Position numbers and translations under genes: made by a program. 60,646 nucleotides of DNA, from the NCBI GenBank assembly GCA_030148165.1, contig JASBTZ010000015.1, positions 1-60,646 on the forward strand. The letters are read 5' to 3'. This document shows, piece after piece, positions 8,272 to 16,857 of this stretch. Source of the DNA: Bacteroidota bacterium (GTDB taxonomy: Bacteria; Bacteroidota; Bacteroidia; Flavobacteriales_D; Crocinitomicaceae). How positions within the stretch are numbered: the first letter of the stretch is position 1; the number at the start of each line of letters is the position of its first letter. Below the pieces are notes generated by a model that was not told the origin of the DNA, did no database searches, and was given only the letters and a program-made list of their open reading frames with translations.

Positions 8272-8601
8272 ATGGGTATTATTTTAAATACATATACTCC
8301 AGAGGCCGTTAACCTAGTAGTGAATGGTGAACGTATTGGGGGCTTTACTGAAAAGAACTTCATTCAAGTTTCCCCTTACACTGTACTAGTTAAACTACAC
8401 GCTTTTAGTGCTTCTTTGGAGGAGCTGATCAGTTTAGAGAGTGACTTTGTTCGTCTAACACTTGAATCTAAATTAGAAGTAGATGGTAATTTCATTACTT
8501 GCCTTGATTTAGACGAGGAGTGTGAGCTTGGGAGTTATAGGTATTCGTTTAGTGCTGACTGTCCACCAGAAGTAACTTTTAGCTTTCTTCGGCACAATTA
8601 A
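8272..8601 (+). CDS. Hypothetical protein with a tail-tube-like N-terminus, 109 aa
   Basis: Predicted beta-rich. Its first 30 residues follow the pattern Y-x-P-E-x-V-x-L...G...I-x-G-F...F-I-x-V. That closely resembles the openings of the three tail-tube-type proteins at 34954-36522 (for example NTYSPTDVTLSFGG). The rest does not align by eye. It could be a diverged tube fragment reused in the early region, or a coincidence. Start ATG after AAGGGGG. Confidence 0.6.
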   Translation: MGIILNTYTPEAVNLVVNGERIGGFTEKNFIQVSPYTVLVKLHAFSASLEELISLESDFVRLTLESKLEVDGNFITCLDLDEECELGSYRYSFSADCPPEVTFSFLRHN

Positions 8602-8607
8602 ACAAAT

Positions 8608-8627
8608 AGGAGCTGAAATATGCTCCT
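8608..8627 (+). other. Small hairpin between genes
   Basis: AGGAGC (8608-8613) and GCTCCT (8622-8627) can pair, with TATTCTTC downstream. Possibly a weak terminator or a spacer that folds away an AGGAG sequence so it does not act as a ribosome site. Confidence 0.3.
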
Positions 8628-8647
8628 TATTCTTCAGGAGACAGTTG

Positions 8648-8881
8648 ATGAGCATAGCATTTAAACATAAGACTAGTGGACACTTTGGTTGGTGGATGTT
8701 TAATGAAGAGTCTGGTTGGAGGTGGGCTACAGGAGAGAAGCCTTCATGGGTTTATCCAGAGTTTACAGTTAATGACAGGATTCGATCAGCATGTATGTCT
8801 ATTGGTCCTCAGTCTCAACGAGGTATTGATACAGCATTGATGGTTGAGAAGGAATATGAGTTAGTAGAATATAACGACTGA
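8648..8881 (+). CDS. Hypothetical protein, 77 aa
   Basis: ATG 8648 is chosen over TTG 8645 because AGGAG (8636-8640) is then 7 bases away. Trp-rich N-terminal half (GWWMF, GWRWATG), no family recognised. Part of the early accessory run. Confidence 0.6.
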   Translation: MSIAFKHKTSGHFGWWMFNEESGWRWATGEKPSWVYPEFTVNDRIRSACMSIGPQSQRGIDTALMVEKEYELVEYND

Positions 8882-8899
8882 TTTAATTAGGAGGATGAT

Positions 8900-9202
8900 A
8901 TGGGTGTTGACGTAACAGCAATGACTTATGTAGGTGTTCATGTGGATGACGCAGAAGCTTACCTTGTAGAGAAAGGTGTTCTAGAAGAAGGTGAACTTGA
9001 AGAGAAATATGGTGGTGATATTGGTTACATGCCCGACTGTCCACTAGAAGTTCAAGCCGTAAGTTACTATTCAGATCAAGGGTATTATGTCGGGTATGAA
9101 GTTAGCCCTTCTGACTATAAATTGTTTGACGGGTTGATTGCTGAGTTTAAAGCTCTTACAGGGGATGATGCTGAAGTAGAGTCCTTTAACCATTGGCACT
9201 AG
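8900..9202 (+). CDS. Hypothetical acidic protein, 100 aa
   Basis: ATG after TAGGAGGA. Acidic, Tyr/Val-rich and beta-prone, without membrane segments or catalytic motifs that I can identify. Followed closely by the next small gene, whose AGGAG overlaps its stop. Confidence 0.65.
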   Translation: MGVDVTAMTYVGVHVDDAEAYLVEKGVLEEGELEEKYGGDIGYMPDCPLEVQAVSYYSDQGYYVGYEVSPSDYKLFDGLIAEFKALTGDDAEVESFNHWH

Positions 9203-9210
9203 GAGACATT

Positions 9211-9414
9211 ATGACAAAGAAATTAGTTTGGATTGTAGAAAATCGTGAGACTGGTGCTGTCAAAAGTAATTGGTCTACAGGTACTCGTGTTTATACTCGC
9301 AAACATAATGCTGAAGCTGCTTGCCGGAAGGCTTACTATGGGTCAGGTGCAAATCCTTATGTAGTTGTGGAGTATGAACTAGTACCTACAACTGTGGGGG
9401 GAGTTGATGACTAG
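9211..9414 (+). CDS. Hypothetical protein, 67 aa
   Basis: ATG 9211 fits the AGGAG at 9201-9205 better than the upstream in-frame start at 9193. A small basic-to-neutral protein of likely beta structure. It overlaps the exonuclease start by 8 bases, suggesting translational coupling. Confidence 0.6.
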   Translation: MTKKLVWIVENRETGAVKSNWSTGTRVYTRKHNAEAACRKAYYGSGANPYVVVEYELVPTTVGGVDD

Positions 9415-10366
9415 TAAACCAGTAGCAATTATCGACGGTGATCTCCTTGCTTTCAAGGCATCAGCAGCAAATGAGACACGTTCTGTTGAAGCCCTGCATA
9501 ACCCTACAGGTAGAACCAAAGTCTTCAAACACCGCACAGAATTCAAGGAAACAATTGATTTAGGTAAGTTTCCACTGGACTCCTTCACCATCACAGATAA
9601 ACAAGAAGCAGCAGAGATTTCCTACGCACTTCACACAGTTAAGAAGATGATTGAGGGTATTTGTAAGACTTGTAAAACAGACCAATATGAAATCTACCTG
9701 TCTGGGGATGACAACTTTCGTGACACTCTGCCACTACCATCAAAGTACAAGGGGAATCGTGCTGGCCTGATGCGGCCCTTACAACTCACAGAAGTAAAGG
9801 ACTACTTGATTAATGTACACAATGCTGTAGTCGTAAAGGGTGAGGCGGATGATAAAATCTCTATCCGTCAGTATGAAGGTATTAAATCTAAGATTAAAGT
9901 GATCGGTTGTTCGACGGATAAAGATAGCTTAGGAACAGATGGATATATCCTAAACTGGGATACGATGGATAAACCCATGCTCATTAAGGGGCTAGGAGAG
10001 CTTCGTATTGATGAGAAAGGTAAGGTTCGTGGTCATGGTAGTAAGTGGAAGTATCTTCAGTGGATTGTCGGTGATACAATTGATGGACTGAACCCTTGTG
10101 AACTTGCTAAGGTTAAGTTCGGTGAGAAGAGTGGTTATAAAGTTCTTGTTGATATAGAGACAGATAAAGAATGCTGGCAAGCCGTACATGATTTGTACTT
10201 GAAGTGGTATCCAGAGAAGGTTACATTTATTGATCAAGTTGGTATTAAGCAGTGCTTTGATTATCTTGACATTGCTCAGGTTTACTGGGACGGAATCCAC
10301 ATGATGCGCTGGGAGGATGACCGAGTGGATATTAAAAGTGTTATGCAGAAGATGAACATCCTATGA
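9407..10366 (+). CDS. 5'-3' exonuclease (T7 gp6 / FEN-like)
   Basis: 319 aa. Shows the PIN/FEN acidic metal-site pattern: IIDGD (Asp10, Asp12), GEADDK, STDKDS and VGDTIDG, in the usual order. Such enzymes remove RNA primers and resect DNA ends for recombination. ATG 9407 follows GGGGGAG and overlaps the previous gene. It sits between SSB and the HNH protein, as in other T7-like replication clusters. Confidence 0.82.
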   Translation: MTSKPVAIIDGDLLAFKASAANETRSVEALHNPTGRTKVFKHRTEFKETIDLGKFPLDSFTITDKQEAAEISYALHTVKKMIEGICKTCKTDQYEIYLSGDDNFRDTLPLPSKYKGNRAGLMRPLQLTEVKDYLINVHNAVVVKGEADDKISIRQYEGIKSKIKVIGCSTDKDSLGTDGYILNWDTMDKPMLIKGLGELRIDEKGKVRGHGSKWKYLQWIVGDTIDGLNPCELAKVKFGEKSGYKVLVDIETDKECWQAVHDLYLKWYPEKVTFIDQVGIKQCFDYLDIAQVYWDGIHMMRWEDDRVDIKSVMQKMNIL

Positions 10367-10941
10367 CAGTCCCTTCCCAACTTGACATTAAGAAAAGAGA
10401 AGCTAAACTAAAAGAGTTCCTAAAGAGACTTGACTCTGATGGTAAGCCACAAGAAAAGCATGTTGTGTCGGTTGTTCGTTCTGCTGTAAGGTCAGCGTGG
10501 CTTAAGAGTGATGTGAAACTTGCCTATCTCTACATGAACACAGTCCCAGATATGGATGACAGCACACGAACAAAGTGGTTGGTTCCTTGCGAGATGTGTG
10601 GTAAGCTATTCAAACTGACAGACGTGGAGATTGATCATCGTAACGGCAATCACAGCTTCACAAAGGTTGAGGACTTTGAAAACTACTTCACTAATATCCT
10701 AATGGTTGGCTTTGATGACTTGGCTATACTCTGTAAGGAAGACCATGCTGTGAAGACCCTAAGCGAGAGGTTGGGTATCTCACTAGAGGATGCAAGAGTA
10801 GAGAAAGAAGTCATTGCCCTATGCAAACAAAAAGCATCAGAACAAGATAAATTCCTAGCTAAAAATGGTATTTCAGGTTATAGTAAGAATGCTGCAACTC
10901 GACGTAATTTGATTAGAGAGGTGTTGAAGAATGCTAGATGA
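10363..10941 (+). CDS. HNH-type zinc protein, 192 aa
   Basis: A central HNH-like motif: CEMCGKLF, then EIDHRNGNHSF, then LAILCKEDHAVKT, giving a Cys4 zinc site and a His-Asp-His nuclease signature. The long helical flanks are basic. Overlap with the exonuclease gene (4 bases) and the lack of an insertion boundary suggest a resident replication/recombination nuclease, perhaps filling the junction-resolving role of T7 gp3, rather than a homing enzyme (inference). Confidence 0.65.
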   Translation: MTVPSQLDIKKREAKLKEFLKRLDSDGKPQEKHVVSVVRSAVRSAWLKSDVKLAYLYMNTVPDMDDSTRTKWLVPCEMCGKLFKLTDVEIDHRNGNHSFTKVEDFENYFTNILMVGFDDLAILCKEDHAVKTLSERLGISLEDARVEKEVIALCKQKASEQDKFLAKNGISGYSKNAATRRNLIREVLKNAR

Positions 10942-11083
10942 CATTGATTACCAAATCCTAACACGAAAGATGCTTGACTTTGAAGATAAACTAAAGCAAT
11001 TAGAAGCAGACGTTAATGCGTTTGGTAGGGAGTTAGATGAGTTGGCTCTTGAGTTTTATAAGGAGGAGACAAATGACAACTGA
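10931..11083 (+). CDS. Small coiled-coil-like protein, 50 aa
   Basis: ATG 10931 overlaps the HNH protein's end. Acidic, with Leu/Lys/Glu heptad-like spacing through most of its length, and ends overlapping the next small gene. No function assigned. Confidence 0.5.
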   Translation: MLDDIDYQILTRKMLDFEDKLKQLEADVNAFGRELDELALEFYKEETNDN

Positions 11084-11177
11084 AGAACTTTATTGGAGTT
11101 ATAGCAACTACTCACTTCTTGTGCAATTTGGAGTGTTTGCCAATATCTGGTTAACTCAGATTACTGGAGGTATTTGA
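11073..11177 (+). CDS. Small hydrophobic peptide, 34 aa
   Basis: ATG after AAGGAGGAG. The C-terminal two-thirds is uncharged (LLVQFGVFANIWLTQITGGI), suggesting membrane association. The stop overlaps the next start (TGATG). Confidence 0.45.
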   Translation: MTTEELYWSYSNYSLLVQFGVFANIWLTQITGGI

Positions 11178-11452
11178 TGAGCGACTATGAACGCAACAAA
11201 GGCAAGCTTATTCCTGTTGGTGTAGACACTGAACACTTCACAGACGATGAGTTTGATACTTACCGAGAAAATGGATTTGCTGTTATTAGTAATGAAATTT
11301 ACAAGATAGTATGGGAGGTTGAGCGATTCACTGATTACGTTGAGTTTGCTGATGTGACTGAAACGGATAACGGTACGATCTATTTCCACACCCTGCATTA
11401 TAATGGTGGAGCGCATTGGACTGAAGTTGTGGAGGAATCTTTAAATGTCTGA
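11177..11452 (+). CDS. Hypothetical acidic protein, 91 aa
   Basis: ATG 11177 in a TGATG overlap, after TGGAGG. Acidic with alternating beta-prone stretches, no known domain. It overlaps the next gene by 8 bases. Confidence 0.6.
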   Translation: MSDYERNKGKLIPVGVDTEHFTDDEFDTYRENGFAVISNEIYKIVWEVERFTDYVEFADVTETDNGTIYFHTLHYNGGAHWTEVVEESLNV

Positions 11453-11717
11453 TAAAGATGACAATGTGTATCAATTGTTCAGTAAACAAGACAAACAGGG
11501 ATCGGAGACGGGGCCTCCTCACAAAGTATCATCTGGTGATGTACATATCAGCGAACAGAGTTTGAGGGCACACTTTGAGTTCTTTCTTAGTACGCTTGAT
11601 GCTAGTCTTGATAGCTTTCAAACTCTCAATGCCGCAGAGAAGTACAACCTTTATGCTACGTTAGTTGAGTTCAGTCATGTGAGCTTGGAATCATATCTTA
11701 AATTGAAAGGAGAATAA
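11445..11717 (+). CDS. Hypothetical protein, 90 aa
   Basis: ATG in the end of the previous gene, after GGAGG. Polar first third, then a probable helical C-terminal domain (FEFFLSTLDASLDSFQTL). No family recognised. The exonuclease-like gene follows at once. Confidence 0.6.
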   Translation: MSDKDDNVYQLFSKQDKQGSETGPPHKVSSGDVHISEQSLRAHFEFFLSTLDASLDSFQTLNAAEKYNLYATLVEFSHVSLESYLKLKGE

Positions 11718-11718
11718 G

Positions 11719-12642
11719 TTGAGTAATTGGAAAGAGAAAGCAGTAGACCTTGCCAAAGAAGGCATCTCATGGAGAAAGATTGCTAGAGAGTTGAATATTA
11801 GTAAATCAACCTGCTCCGATTATCTCCGTAAGGTATTCAAGGGTACGTTTGTTGAACATGATCTAGAAGTAAAAGGCCCAAAGATTCTTTTTATCGACAT
11901 TGAAACACGTCCAATCCTTGCCCACGTCTGGCGTCTATTTGATCAGAACGTCGGTCTAAATCAGATACAAGAAGATTGGTGTATTCTGTCTTACTGTGCA
12001 AAGTGGAAGGGTTCTGATGATGTAATTTATGAAGATTTGCAGGATGCACCCGACTTTGAAGACGATGCAAAGTTACTGGGTAATCTATGGAAGCTGCTGA
12101 ATGAAGCAGATATTGTTGTAGGTCAGAATAGTAAGCGATTTGATGTAAAGAAAATCAATGCTCGGCTTGTCCTAAACGGCTATCCAAAACCAAGTACATT
12201 CCGTCAAATTGATACACTAAACATTGCCAAAGCTCAGTTTGGCTTTACCTCTAACAAGCTCCAATACATGACAGATCAACTCTGCACTAAGTACAAGAAG
12301 CTTGAACATGGTAAGTTTGCTGGTCATTTATTGTGGTCAGGTTGTATGAAGAACGATCCAGAAGCTTGGGCTGAGATGAAGCTTTATAACATCAATGATG
12401 TGTTGTCTTTGGAAGAGCTTTATGATATTCTTAGCTCTTGGGACAATACACTTCCAAATTTTGATGTATATGTTGATGAAATTCTTGATATGTCTGTTTG
12501 GGAAGAAGATGGTTTCCATTATTCCAATGTTGGGAAGTATAAGCGCTATCGTAATAAAATCACTGGTGTTCAACGTAGGAGTCGTGTTAATCTACTCCCG
12601 AAAGAGAAACGTGACAGTTTGTTGTCCAATATTACAGGATAA
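11719..12642 (+). CDS. DEDD 3'-5' exonuclease with N-terminal helix-turn-helix
   Basis: 307 aa. Residues about 1-40 form a helix-turn-helix (GISWRKIARELNISKSTCSD) of the resolvase/Sigma-70 region 4 kind. After it comes a ribonuclease H-like exonuclease fold with FIDIETRP (catalytic Asp/Glu), GQNSKRFDVKKINARL and YNINDVLSLEELY. That order fits DEDD-family exonucleases. Start is TTG 11719 with AGGAG upstream. The fusion suggests an exonuclease guided to particular DNA. An HNH endonuclease gene is inserted right after it. Confidence 0.75.
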   Translation: MSNWKEKAVDLAKEGISWRKIARELNISKSTCSDYLRKVFKGTFVEHDLEVKGPKILFIDIETRPILAHVWRLFDQNVGLNQIQEDWCILSYCAKWKGSDDVIYEDLQDAPDFEDDAKLLGNLWKLLNEADIVVGQNSKRFDVKKINARLVLNGYPKPSTFRQIDTLNIAKAQFGFTSNKLQYMTDQLCTKYKKLEHGKFAGHLLWSGCMKNDPEAWAEMKLYNINDVLSLEELYDILSSWDNTLPNFDVYVDEILDMSVWEEDGFHYSNVGKYKRYRNKITGVQRRSRVNLLPKEKRDSLLSNITG

Positions 12643-12644
12643 AG

Positions 12645-13211
12645 ATGGAAATTAATGAACTTTACGTGTATGATGAAACCAGCCCTACTTGTCTCAGGTG
12701 GGCTGTAGACGTCTACTCTGGGCGTTGGAAGAATTTTAAGAATGTTGGCATTGGTGATGTAGCTGGTGGACTGGGAAATAGTGGTTACTATCAAGTCCGT
12801 AAAGAACGAAAACTACAACTAGTCCATAGAGTTGTGTGGGAGCTTCACTACGGGCCAATTGAACAAGGGAAGTTCATTGATCATATTGATGGTGATAGAA
12901 CTAACAACAAGTTGAATAACTTGAGGCTGGTTTCTAGGCAGGGAAACGCCCGTAACTGTACACCAAGACATGACAACACGTCAGGCTCTGTCGGTGTTAC
13001 TATGTGCATCAACACGCTGCGGAGTGGTAACCTTGCACACTACTGGAGGGCTTTCTGGAGTGACCTTGATGGCAAAGGAAGAAGTAAAGCTTTCAATATT
13101 GCAAAGTATGGTGATGAGGAAGCTTTTAAATTAGCTTGTGAGTACCGTGAAAAGATGATACAAGAACTTAATGATCTTGGTGCAGGGTACACAGAGAGAC
13201 ACACGAATTAA
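12645..13211 (+). CDS. HNH homing endonuclease with AP2 domain
   Basis: 188 aa. HNH_3-type core: LVHRVVWELHYGP, FIDHIDGDRTNNKLNNLRLVS, Q-NARN. A C-terminal AP2-like DNA-binding part follows (TSGSVGVTM, WRAFWSD, EEAFKLACEYR). Widespread free-standing phage endonuclease type. It lies 2 bases after the exonuclease gene, consistent with insertion behind a conserved gene. Confidence 0.85.
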   Translation: MEINELYVYDETSPTCLRWAVDVYSGRWKNFKNVGIGDVAGGLGNSGYYQVRKERKLQLVHRVVWELHYGPIEQGKFIDHIDGDRTNNKLNNLRLVSRQGNARNCTPRHDNTSGSVGVTMCINTLRSGNLAHYWRAFWSDLDGKGRSKAFNIAKYGDEEAFKLACEYREKMIQELNDLGAGYTERHTN

Positions 13212-13221
13212 GGAGAACTAA

Positions 13222-13692
13222 GTGAGAGTAAAAATTGTGACCTACGACCACGAATGGCAAGGTCTTTATTGTGACACTGTGATTGAGAACGCTTCATATA
13301 TTAATGATGATACAATTACATTCAAATCCAGCGGAAAGGATTGGGTGATTGCCCGTGATGATGTTGTGTTTGCGGAAAGTGCTGAGGTTTACACAGCTAA
13401 TACAACTAACCAACCAAAAGCAATTAAATCAGATGGTGGAAGTAGCTCTTACTATGACTTTGAAATCCCACAACACTACCTTGACAAGATCAATGAAACT
13501 GGTATTATCAAGACTGAGTGGTTGATTGATTTCATGTTTAAGAATGACTTTGATTTTGCTTGTGCATTCAAAGCTTTGGTAAGAGCTAGAGGTATTGTGG
13601 ATGGCGCTGGTAAGGAAGGTAATACACTTTCTTATGAGCTAAACAAGAACAGGTATTACTCTGATAAAATAGAGGAGAAGCATGGGAACTAA
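13222..13692 (+). CDS. Hypothetical protein, 156 aa
   Basis: GTG start with AAGGAGA upstream. The first 55 residues are beta-rich and the C-terminal half is helical (IPQHYLDKINETGIIKTEWL). The latter faintly recalls phage DUF3310-type proteins, but the conserved residues are not convincing. It overlaps the nucleotidase gene. Confidence 0.6.
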   Translation: MRVKIVTYDHEWQGLYCDTVIENASYINDDTITFKSSGKDWVIARDDVVFAESAEVYTANTTNQPKAIKSDGGSSSYYDFEIPQHYLDKINETGIIKTEWLIDFMFKNDFDFACAFKALVRARGIVDGAGKEGNTLSYELNKNRYYSDKIEEKHGN

Positions 13693-14230
13693 ACCTATCT
13701 TGGGTTGTGACGTAGACCTCTGTGTTTGCCCCTCTGATGAGGGGTGGATGCAGTATCTTCAATACTACAATGGATTTGCGAATGAAGTGGAAATCGTCGG
13801 GGAATTACCATACAATTTAAGTGAGTTGTTCCCCTCCGTGGTTGACCCCTTGCACTACTGGAGAACGCTTGATTACAGTCAGTTTTCCCCGATACAAGGT
13901 AGTGTTGAAGCGCTAGAAAAGCTCTCTGAGCACTTCGATATCTTCTTCATCAGCCAACACAAGGGTATGCACAGTAAGACTAAGTACTATTGGCTGGATG
14001 AGTGGTTTCCTTTTAAGTCTGGTGTAATGCTGACTAAAGAGAAGTGGGGAATGAATGGCTCTGTTGTAGCAATGATTGATGATCGCATGAGTCAGTTGAA
14101 AGGGTTTGACAAAGAGAAGAGAATCCTGTTTAATACACCATACACACAAGATGTTCAGTGTGAAGTTGAAATGTCATTTGGTGTTTGGAATGATGAGATT
14201 GTTAATAAGATTTGTGAAAGGTGGTTATAA
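13682..14230 (+). CDS. HAD-type 5'(3')-deoxyribonucleotidase (NT5C-like)
   Basis: 182 aa. HAD phosphatase motifs: GCDVDLCVCP near the N-terminus (nucleophile Asp10 and general acid Asp12), FFISQHKG in the middle, and AMIDDRMSQLKGF near the end. These match phage 5'-nucleotidases that act on dNMPs. Neighbouring MazG-like, ThyX and RNR genes place it in nucleotide-pool control. Start ATG after GAGGAGAAGC. Confidence 0.72.
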   Translation: MGTKPILGCDVDLCVCPSDEGWMQYLQYYNGFANEVEIVGELPYNLSELFPSVVDPLHYWRTLDYSQFSPIQGSVEALEKLSEHFDIFFISQHKGMHSKTKYYWLDEWFPFKSGVMLTKEKWGMNGSVVAMIDDRMSQLKGFDKEKRILFNTPYTQDVQCEVEMSFGVWNDEIVNKICERWL

Positions 14231-14234
14231 ATTA

Positions 14235-14981
14235 ATGTATAAAGGCAAAAATATCGGTAAGGCATATGATTGTATAGATGGGCAAGCCACAGTAATATCT
14301 TATTTTAAAAAGAACAGTGTTGTGGCTGAATTTGAATGCGGAACACAAGTAACAACTACCATAACTTCCCTTATTGGGGGTAAAACAAGAAATCCAAATA
14401 AACCATCATTCCTTGGGATCGGGTTTATAGGTGTAGGTAAGTTCTCTTCTGCAAACACGGTCATTTATAATACGTGGTGCAATATGCTGAAACGATGCTA
14501 TGACACCAAAAATACATATTATTCTTGTTATGGTGGTGATGGAGTCTACGTCTCAGATGAGTGGCATAACTTTCAAAATTTCGCTGATTGGTATGATTAT
14601 CAAGACAAGGAGGACAGTTGGCAGCTAGACAAGGACTTATTAGTATCCGGTAATAAAATTTATTCTAAAGAACGTTGTTTGCTAATCCCGAAGGATTTGA
14701 ACATGCTGATTCAAAAAAGAAAGGCTGGTGTTTGTCAGTTACCCGGAGTTACCAAGCATGGAGATAGATACAGAGCACAAATCAGTAGTGAAAAATGGGA
14801 AAAAGGTTCTGAGTACTTAGGTATCTTCACAACACCAGAATCGGCCCACAAAGCGTACATTGATAAAAAGAAAGAAATTGTACTAGAAAAAGCAATGATA
14901 TGGAAAGAACGCATATCTGGCAGAATATTGCAGGCTTTGTTAGACTACAGCAAAAATTTAAAATACAATTGGGAGGAATAA
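14235..14981 (+). CDS. AP2/HNH-type homing endonuclease, second copy
   Basis: 248 aa from ATG 14235; the frame's upstream part lies inside the nucleotidase gene. It parallels the enzyme at 6142: YNTWCNMLKRCYD, VYVSDEWHNFQNF, LDKDLLVSGNKIYSKERC, then an AP2-like section (PGVTKHGDRYRAQIS, YLGIFTTPESAHKAY). Its stop overlaps the start of the MazG-like gene by one base. No good ribosome site, so expression may depend on upstream translation. Confidence 0.75.
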   Translation: MYKGKNIGKAYDCIDGQATVISYFKKNSVVAEFECGTQVTTTITSLIGGKTRNPNKPSFLGIGFIGVGKFSSANTVIYNTWCNMLKRCYDTKNTYYSCYGGDGVYVSDEWHNFQNFADWYDYQDKEDSWQLDKDLLVSGNKIYSKERCLLIPKDLNMLIQKRKAGVCQLPGVTKHGDRYRAQISSEKWEKGSEYLGIFTTPESAHKAYIDKKKEIVLEKAMIWKERISGRILQALLDYSKNLKYNWEE

Positions 14982-15463
14982 TGAAACAATTGGCGGAACT
15001 GTACACACGAGTTATTGATTGGAATACTAAAGCTGGTGTACAAGATTATAAATACAACACGCTAGGTTGGCATAAAGCTGTTGAGTTACAAACCAAACTT
15101 CTAGTGGAGGAGGCAACAGAGGCTATGGAAGCTGCCTCATACGGGGATATGAAAGAACTTTTGGATGGAACTGTTGACTCTTTCGTAATTCTGGCTAAAC
15201 TTATTGATATGCTTGAGAAAGCAGGCTTTGATTTTGTTGGAGCTTGTAACGAAGTAATGGCGAATAATGATACAAAGGTGTTTAATAGTTACTATGAAGC
15301 TGTAGAAGCTAAAGAGAAGCTAGAAGAACGTGATGATAAAGAATATTATGTAGAAACTGCTGTACATAATGGGGTTCCGTTCTATACTCTACGTAGGGAA
15401 GATGGTAAGATTATTAAACCTGTTGGTTTTGTTGCTGTAGAACTTAATGAGTTTGTGCCATGA
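14981..15463 (+). CDS. MazG-like nucleotide pyrophosphohydrolase
   Basis: 160 aa from ATG 14981, which has GGGAGGA upstream. All-alpha NTP-PPase signature LLVEEATEAMEAASYGDMKELLDGTVDS, with the EExxE...ExxxD metal-binding pattern in residues about 40-70. Family members hydrolyse (d)NTPs or alarmones, and phage versions tune host nucleotide signalling. The C-terminal 50 residues are an extra acidic module. Confidence 0.72.
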   Translation: MKQLAELYTRVIDWNTKAGVQDYKYNTLGWHKAVELQTKLLVEEATEAMEAASYGDMKELLDGTVDSFVILAKLIDMLEKAGFDFVGACNEVMANNDTKVFNSYYEAVEAKEKLEERDDKEYYVETAVHNGVPFYTLRREDGKIIKPVGFVAVELNEFVP

Positions 15464-15687
15464 AACTTCCAAGTGACAAATACTTCTTTTGGGTTGATTC
15501 AGAGGAAACCTTCAACAATTTTAAAGCTACAGGTATGATGTACGAATTAGAAGTGTTTGCTCCCGATACTTGGCAAGATCACTTGGAGATGCTACAATAC
15601 AAAAAGAAGAAAGAGTATTATGACTCTGTGAAAGTTGATAACTATGAAGCATCGAGTAGACTAGAAAATAAAGGGGAGGAAGAATGA
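15460..15687 (+). CDS. Hypothetical protein, 75 aa
   Basis: Starts in an ATGA overlap with the MazG-like gene and ends overlapping thyX. Trp/Phe-containing N-terminus, charged Lys/Glu C-terminus. Its embedding between nucleotide-metabolism genes suggests an accessory part, but no motif is seen. Confidence 0.55.
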   Translation: MKLPSDKYFFWVDSEETFNNFKATGMMYELEVFAPDTWQDHLEMLQYKKKKEYYDSVKVDNYEASSRLENKGEEE

Positions 15688-16622
15688 TCAGTGCCAAGAT
15701 TATCGCACACAGTAGAAGCGCTGTAACAGGTAAAGAGATTGTAACCTTTGAGTTGGTGTATCCTCGGTTTATACATGGGGAATTAATGACTCACCGGATG
15801 TTCAGTCGTAATGCCGCAAGTAGTCGCGCTATCCCAATCAGTAAAATGATTGATCAAGTAAGTGCTGACCCAGCAAAACCTGTACACTGGGGTAAGAACC
15901 AAGCTGGAATGCAAGCTAAAGAGGTGTTAGATAATACAGACAAATCTTACTCTGGAAATTGCACCCATCAAGAGTGTGCAGAGTATCATTGGACTAATGC
16001 AGCAGAGGATGCTGTTGAGCAAGCAAAAGGTCTTAATTTACATAATGTCCACAAACAGATTGTCAATCGTATTCTTGAACCTTTCCAGTGGATGAAAACT
16101 GTAGTAACAGCAACAGAGTGGGAGAACTTCTTCTGGCTTCGTAATCATGAAGATGCCCAACCAGAGATTAAACGTCTTGCAGAAGTGATGTTGGAAGCTC
16201 TAGGTACAAGTGAGCCAACAACCCTTAACCATGGCGATTGGCACGTACCGTACTTTCAAAATGGTTGCTGGAAGAGTGATTGGGTTCACATGCAAAGTAC
16301 AGAGGAACAGAGCCAACAGGTGTCTTTAGAAGATGCTCTATCTATTAGCTCTAGCTGCTGTGCCCAAGTAAGTTATCGTTTGCTAGATGACAGCCTAGAA
16401 AAAGCTAGGATGATTTATAAACGTCTGGTAGAATCAGAGCCTGTACACGCAAGCCCTTTCGAGCACCAAGCCTCACCAATAGAATATACAAGCTTCTGTG
16501 ATATTGAAAATGGTTGGGAAGAAGGTGTTACTCATATGGATAAAGAGGGTAGTATGTGGTCGGGTAATTTCAAAGGCTGGATTCAACACAGGCAGTTGAT
16601 CCCAAATAATGTTAAGATGTAA
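15684..16622 (+). CDS. thyX: Flavin-dependent thymidylate synthase ThyX
   Basis: 312 aa. Carries the ThyX signature around residues 36-48 (THRMFSRNAASSR, matching RHRxxSxNxxSxR) with the later Arg/His-rich FAD and dUMP-binding parts. It makes dTMP from dUMP using FAD and methylenetetrahydrofolate. It starts inside the previous gene (ATGA) with GGGGAGGA upstream. Works with the RNR subunits and dCMP deaminase encoded in the same arm to supply dTTP. Confidence 0.93.
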   Translation: MISAKIIAHSRSAVTGKEIVTFELVYPRFIHGELMTHRMFSRNAASSRAIPISKMIDQVSADPAKPVHWGKNQAGMQAKEVLDNTDKSYSGNCTHQECAEYHWTNAAEDAVEQAKGLNLHNVHKQIVNRILEPFQWMKTVVTATEWENFFWLRNHEDAQPEIKRLAEVMLEALGTSEPTTLNHGDWHVPYFQNGCWKSDWVHMQSTEEQSQQVSLEDALSISSSCCAQVSYRLLDDSLEKARMIYKRLVESEPVHASPFEHQASPIEYTSFCDIENGWEEGVTHMDKEGSMWSGNFKGWIQHRQLIPNNVKM

Positions 16623-16633
16623 GGAGAACTAAG

Positions 16634-16846
16634 ATGAAATATGAAAAGACCTTCCCTTGGCAAGAACGTGATGATTATCAGATTAGTAGTTGGATTAATG
16701 ATGTACTGAATATTATTAAACAGCGAGGCTTTATCTTAGACAAGAATAGTGCTATGATGATATTCATTGAAAACGCTGATGAGTTCTTATCATGTTACTG
16801 TGAGGGACTATCGCCAATGGCTGCATTTGAAGAATACAACGAATAA
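16634..16846 (+). CDS. Hypothetical acidic protein, 70 aa
   Basis: ATG after AAGGAGAAC. Acidic, mostly helical, no motif recognised. It lies between thyX and the ribonucleotide reductase genes. Confidence 0.6.
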   Translation: MKYEKTFPWQERDDYQISSWINDVLNIIKQRGFILDKNSAMMIFIENADEFLSCYCEGLSPMAAFEEYNE

Positions 16847-16857
16847 GGAGTAATATT

